Shown in pieces: positions 60,867 to 64,000 of a DNA stretch of 64,000 nt. The notes below the pieces were generated by a model. The model was not told where the DNA came from. It searched no databases and saw only the letters and a list, made by a program, of their open reading frames with translations. The DNA is from Tetranychus cinnabarinus (lineage: Eukaryota; Arthropoda; Arachnida; Trombidiformes; Tetranychidae): the NCBI GenBank assembly GCA_022266195.1, contig WHVY01000003.1:3844001-3908000 (forward strand), in the 5' to 3' direction. Both the position numbers and the translations under genes were made by a program. Each line of letters begins with the position of its first letter. Positions within the stretch are counted from its first letter, which is position 1.

Positions 60867-63663
60867 ATGACTCGAGATAGATTAGCAGCTTTAAAAGCGG
60901 TAAGTTTCTGGTTAAAATGAAATCCAGTCCAACCTAATATTACCAGTGTAGACATGATAACCAAATTCAAAGTCCACTGCTTCAACCTAATCTAGATATT
61001 ATTTAGATCAACCCATAGCCTTAAACCATAGATTAAATAATGAGCCTCAAACCAAAACCTAAAAGTGAACCCAAAAGTGAACCCAAAACTAAACCTTAAC
61101 CATTAACTAAACCCAAAGGCCCAACCCAATGTCACATCATAAACCTAAACCTAAAAGGCTATAAAATTGCTTAACCCTGTACAAATCGTATCTCGCCAAT
61201 TTCAGTCAATATGAAACCAGAAATTATTCTGGTTCAAACAATGTTTGATATTCAGTAGATATTTAAATAACCAATTAGTTTACTCAGCAATGAGAATCCC
61301 TTTGAATTTGCTTTTAATTTCCCTGTCGATCACTGCAAATCCAAATTTACTAAATCATCTTTTTCATATTTTTATTAATGTTTCTCATTTTTTTCTGTCT
61401 CTTCTTCCACCCACCTTGTCTCTGGATAACACTATTGGATCATTGGATCAATCTTGCAGGCTGCTGAAGATGAGGATGAATTTGAAGTTGAAATGCCTAA
61501 TAGTGATGTTAAAAATGAATTTTTCCAACAAGTGGAAGAAATTATGGAAATGGTGGAAAAAATGAAAACGGACGTTGAAGAGGTCAAAAGGACGCAGAGT
61601 GCGATATTATCATCACCAGGAAATGATGAAAGTAAGAGTTTTACAATGTGGCTATAATCGTTAATATTAATCATTATCATCATCAAACATGATTAAACAT
61701 TTAGGAATGTTTACATTTTTTTTGCACAATCCAAACAAATGTCTAAATATATCTATTAATATTAGCTAATGTTGTAACTGCTTCAAAATTATTCAATTAT
61801 AATCAGCTAGACTCTAATTTATCAATCATTAGCTAATGAAAATTTTCACTAATAATCAACAAGAAAGCTTAATGAACATCATGATCATTACCATCACCAT
61901 CGACAGCAAATATCAACATGGTTTACTGGAAAAACTTAATTTATTCATGATGCACACTTTAAGTTTATCATTATTTACAATCAACATAATCACCAACATT
62001 GTTTAACCAATGGATTAATCAGTGAGACCAAATCAATTAAATCTCAACTGGCTTGAGATGAATACAATGTTCACAAATTTACAAGAAAGTGGACAAAAAT
62101 GGCAAAAAGGACCCAAAAAATTGGTTCAATATAAATGGAACCAGAAAATATCTTTCATAACCTTTGATCACTTTTCACTCCCAGTTGATTCTTATAGTTG
62201 ATGGACAAGGATTGAAGGTTAACCAAGCATTAGATAATGATTATGAGTGAAGTTTCCGTGAAAAAAACACTGATATTTTTAGATAATATATTTATATATA
62301 ATAATGATGAAAAAGCTGAAAGAAAGAAGAAAATGAAAGGTTATCCTGAAATCGATCATCATCATCATCATCATAATCATCATCATGATAAGGTTTCTTC
62401 CTGTATAATGGCTTCCCTTAAAATATTAAACTCTAAATAATATGATAAAATAGGTAACACAATTTTGTTGCCAAATTTTTTACTCACAATGGTTACAGGG
62501 TGAACCAGTTTTACCAGATTATTTAGACCTCAATATTTCATTGGAATCAATGATGAACATATTTTCATTTTAACTTCAACCTTTCCTGATAATCATGATT
62601 ATTTCATCATTATTGTTACATTTTAGTTTCTCGTATTTCTTGATTGTACACTTTTCCAATCTCCGTTGGCTTTTTTTCTTGTTCATAGCTACTGGTCTGA
62701 GATTTACAATTATCAATTGATTCCTCTATTTATAACATCAATAAATCGATTCTGTATATAACTGTTATAATATTCAATCAGATTCTGTTTTCACATTTTC
62801 TTGTTTCTCCTGCTTTTTTGTATGTGTGTGTGTGTCGTTTCCTTCTGTCTGTGTCTCTTTAGTTTCCACTCTTTCTCTTTATCCAGTTTATCTTCCCTGA
62901 AAATGAAATCAGAATTAGATGATGATAATTTAATGCTAATAACACAATAATAATGATAACCAAAATAATAGCCATTGATTGGAGATTGAAAGAAATGTCA
63001 CTCAATGAAAAACATTGTAATTTATTTTAATAAAGATCAATTATCTTAATCTTATGTTAATCACTTTTAGAAGCGGTTCTTACTATTTTAATTAAATCAT
63101 TATAATAACCATTATCCATAATGATACTTTTACTGTAGTTGAACACACAAAAAGTGGTTTTATTAGATAAAAATTATTATGAATTTTGGTGACTTTACTT
63201 CATTTTTCTACCATTCTGATCTTGTTTCTTGATTTAACTTATTAACTAGACATTATTGTGGTTATTATTATAAATGTACATTATAATGTGTATATTATGT
63301 TGATGATGATGAACATTAAAATTAGCTTAACTTATTACCCTTTTCCGTTTTTATAACATATTTGTTTTTGTTGTTTCTCCTTTTTATCTTGTCCAAAAAA
63401 TTTAGAGCTGAAGGTTCAATTAGATGGTCTGATGACAACGATTAAGAAAAATTCAAATGTGGTTCGTGGCCGATTAAAAGCAATGGAACAGGAGATAGAG
63501 AAGATGGAGGAATCCGGTGATATGTCGGCCGATTTTCGAATCAGGAAAACTCAACATTCAATGCTTTTACAGAAGTTTGTTCAAACAATGACAGACTACA
63601 ATCAAACCCAAGTCGATTACCGAGAAAGGTGTAAAGCAAGGATACAACGACAACTTGAAATTG
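60867..63663 (+). CDS. Syx1A: Syntaxin 1A, N-terminal part (runs past the window)
   Basis: Exons 60867-60899 (MTRDRLAALKA), 61460-61631 and 63406-63663 join in phase and encode the first 154 residues. The sequence follows the syntaxin-1 pattern: MT(K/R)DRLAAL start, acidic stretch, the Habc bundle beginning DVKNEFFQQVEEI, and KTQHSMLLQKFV and YRERCKARIQRQLEI at the end of exon 3. The donor at 63664 leaves phase 1, so the linker, SNARE helix and membrane anchor lie beyond 64000. Syntaxin 1 is the plasma-membrane t-SNARE for synaptic vesicle fusion, pairing with SNAP-25 and synaptobrevin and held by Unc-18. The acceptor at 63404-63405 was chosen over one two bases later because only it keeps frame. 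Confidence 0.94.
60900..61459 (+). other. Syntaxin intron 1 with short degenerate repeats
   Basis: Contains a run of ACCTAAA/ACCCAAA-like words around 61030-61155, including two copies of AAAAGTGAACCC. It resembles degenerate CCTAA-type sequence but is too irregular to call telomeric. The open frame at 61245-61565 is incidental. Confidence 0.5.
61632..63405 (+). other. Syntaxin intron 2 with microsatellites
   Basis: AT-rich, with a CAT repeat at about 62355-62388 and a TG repeat at 62822-62835. No exon was seen inside it. Confidence 0.65.
62355..62388. repeat. CAT microsatellite in syntaxin intron 2
   Basis: CAT units interrupted once by AAT. Confidence 0.85.
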
Positions 63664-64000
63664 GTAAGTTGGCCCAGGTCCAATGGTCCAGGTCTGCGTG
63701 ACTCGATTCCACTATACTTATGCATTCCGAATTTCAAAATCAATGGTAAAAATAGATCCAACATGGAGATAACATTAACTTGAAGCAGATGAGTCTAATT
63801 GATAATTTAGCACCTTTTATCAGCTTGATTTTCCTTTGATCGTTTAACAGCAAATTTAACGAGCCGGATACATGACAGCTTTAAGCACCAATTTGTGGTT
63901 AATTCGGTATTCCAAAATGCTTATCTCATTTCATTGGAAATAAAAAATGGATAGACAATTAAGCATTGATAGAAAGCTGTAGAAGCATTGTTATCACCAT
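63664..64000 (+). other. Syntaxin intron 3 (5' part)
   Basis: Intronic sequence following the donor GTAAGT at 63664; the acceptor is beyond the window. Confidence 0.75.

Noticed and set aside
61030..61155. Interstitial telomere repeat in syntaxin intron 1
   Set aside because: The ACCTAAA/ACCCAAA words are irregular and do not form the regular CCTAA array expected of arthropod telomeres.

Overview
This 64 kb window is nuclear DNA from an animal, most likely a small-genome arthropod (an acariform mite such as a spider mite would fit; this is inference). It is strongly AT-rich, its genes are intron-split with GT-AG junctions, and its gene set is metazoan and partly arthropod-like (pumilio, a hairy/deadpan-type Hes pair with WRPW tails, SH2B/Lnk, syntaxin 1A). 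Gene spacing is compact, but several gene-poor stretches of 3-7 kb are present. All gene models below were assembled by eye from reading frame, splice sites and family similarity. Exon joins are in phase in every model, but no transcript evidence was available.

Layout. 1-8.2 kb: AT-rich, with no recognisable gene; it holds two candidate first exons (1524-1565, and a TATA-headed signal-peptide exon at 2632-2689). 8.2-10.6 kb (+): hormone-sensitive lipase, 3 exons, with Cys where the catalytic Asp belongs. 11.7-15.0 kb (+): SLC46-like transporter, 3 exons, with an Asn-rich cytosolic loop. 15.7-24.1 kb (+): complete 16-exon phosphoribosylformylglycinamidine synthase (purine synthesis); two of its introns carry transposons, one of them a nested set of three. 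24.1-25.6 kb: spacer with a decayed copy of the SLC46 gene's 3' tail. 25.6-27.2 kb (-): pyridoxal kinase, 6 exons. 27.9-28.9 and 32.1-33.5 kb (-): two tandem Cys-type phospholipid-hydroperoxide glutathione peroxidases with identical intron positions. 36.5-40.4 kb (-): pumilio, 6 exons. 42.1-43.1 kb (+) and 52.5-53.4 kb (-): two nearly identical Hes-family repressors in opposite orientation, each with Su(H)/CSL-type Notch response sites upstream. Between them: NDUFB2 of mitochondrial complex I (-) and an SH2B/Lnk adaptor (+), sharing a 276-bp divergent promoter. 54.6-59.0 kb: a large palindromic repeat array (three direct units, one central, three mirrored). 60.9 kb to the window end (+): the first three coding exons of syntaxin 1A, continuing past the window.

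The genes do not form one pathway; this is an ordinary eukaryotic neighbourhood of housekeeping and developmental genes. What stands out is duplication at several scales: the Hes pair, the GPx pair, the SLC46 tail, the repeat palindrome and the nested intronic transposons.
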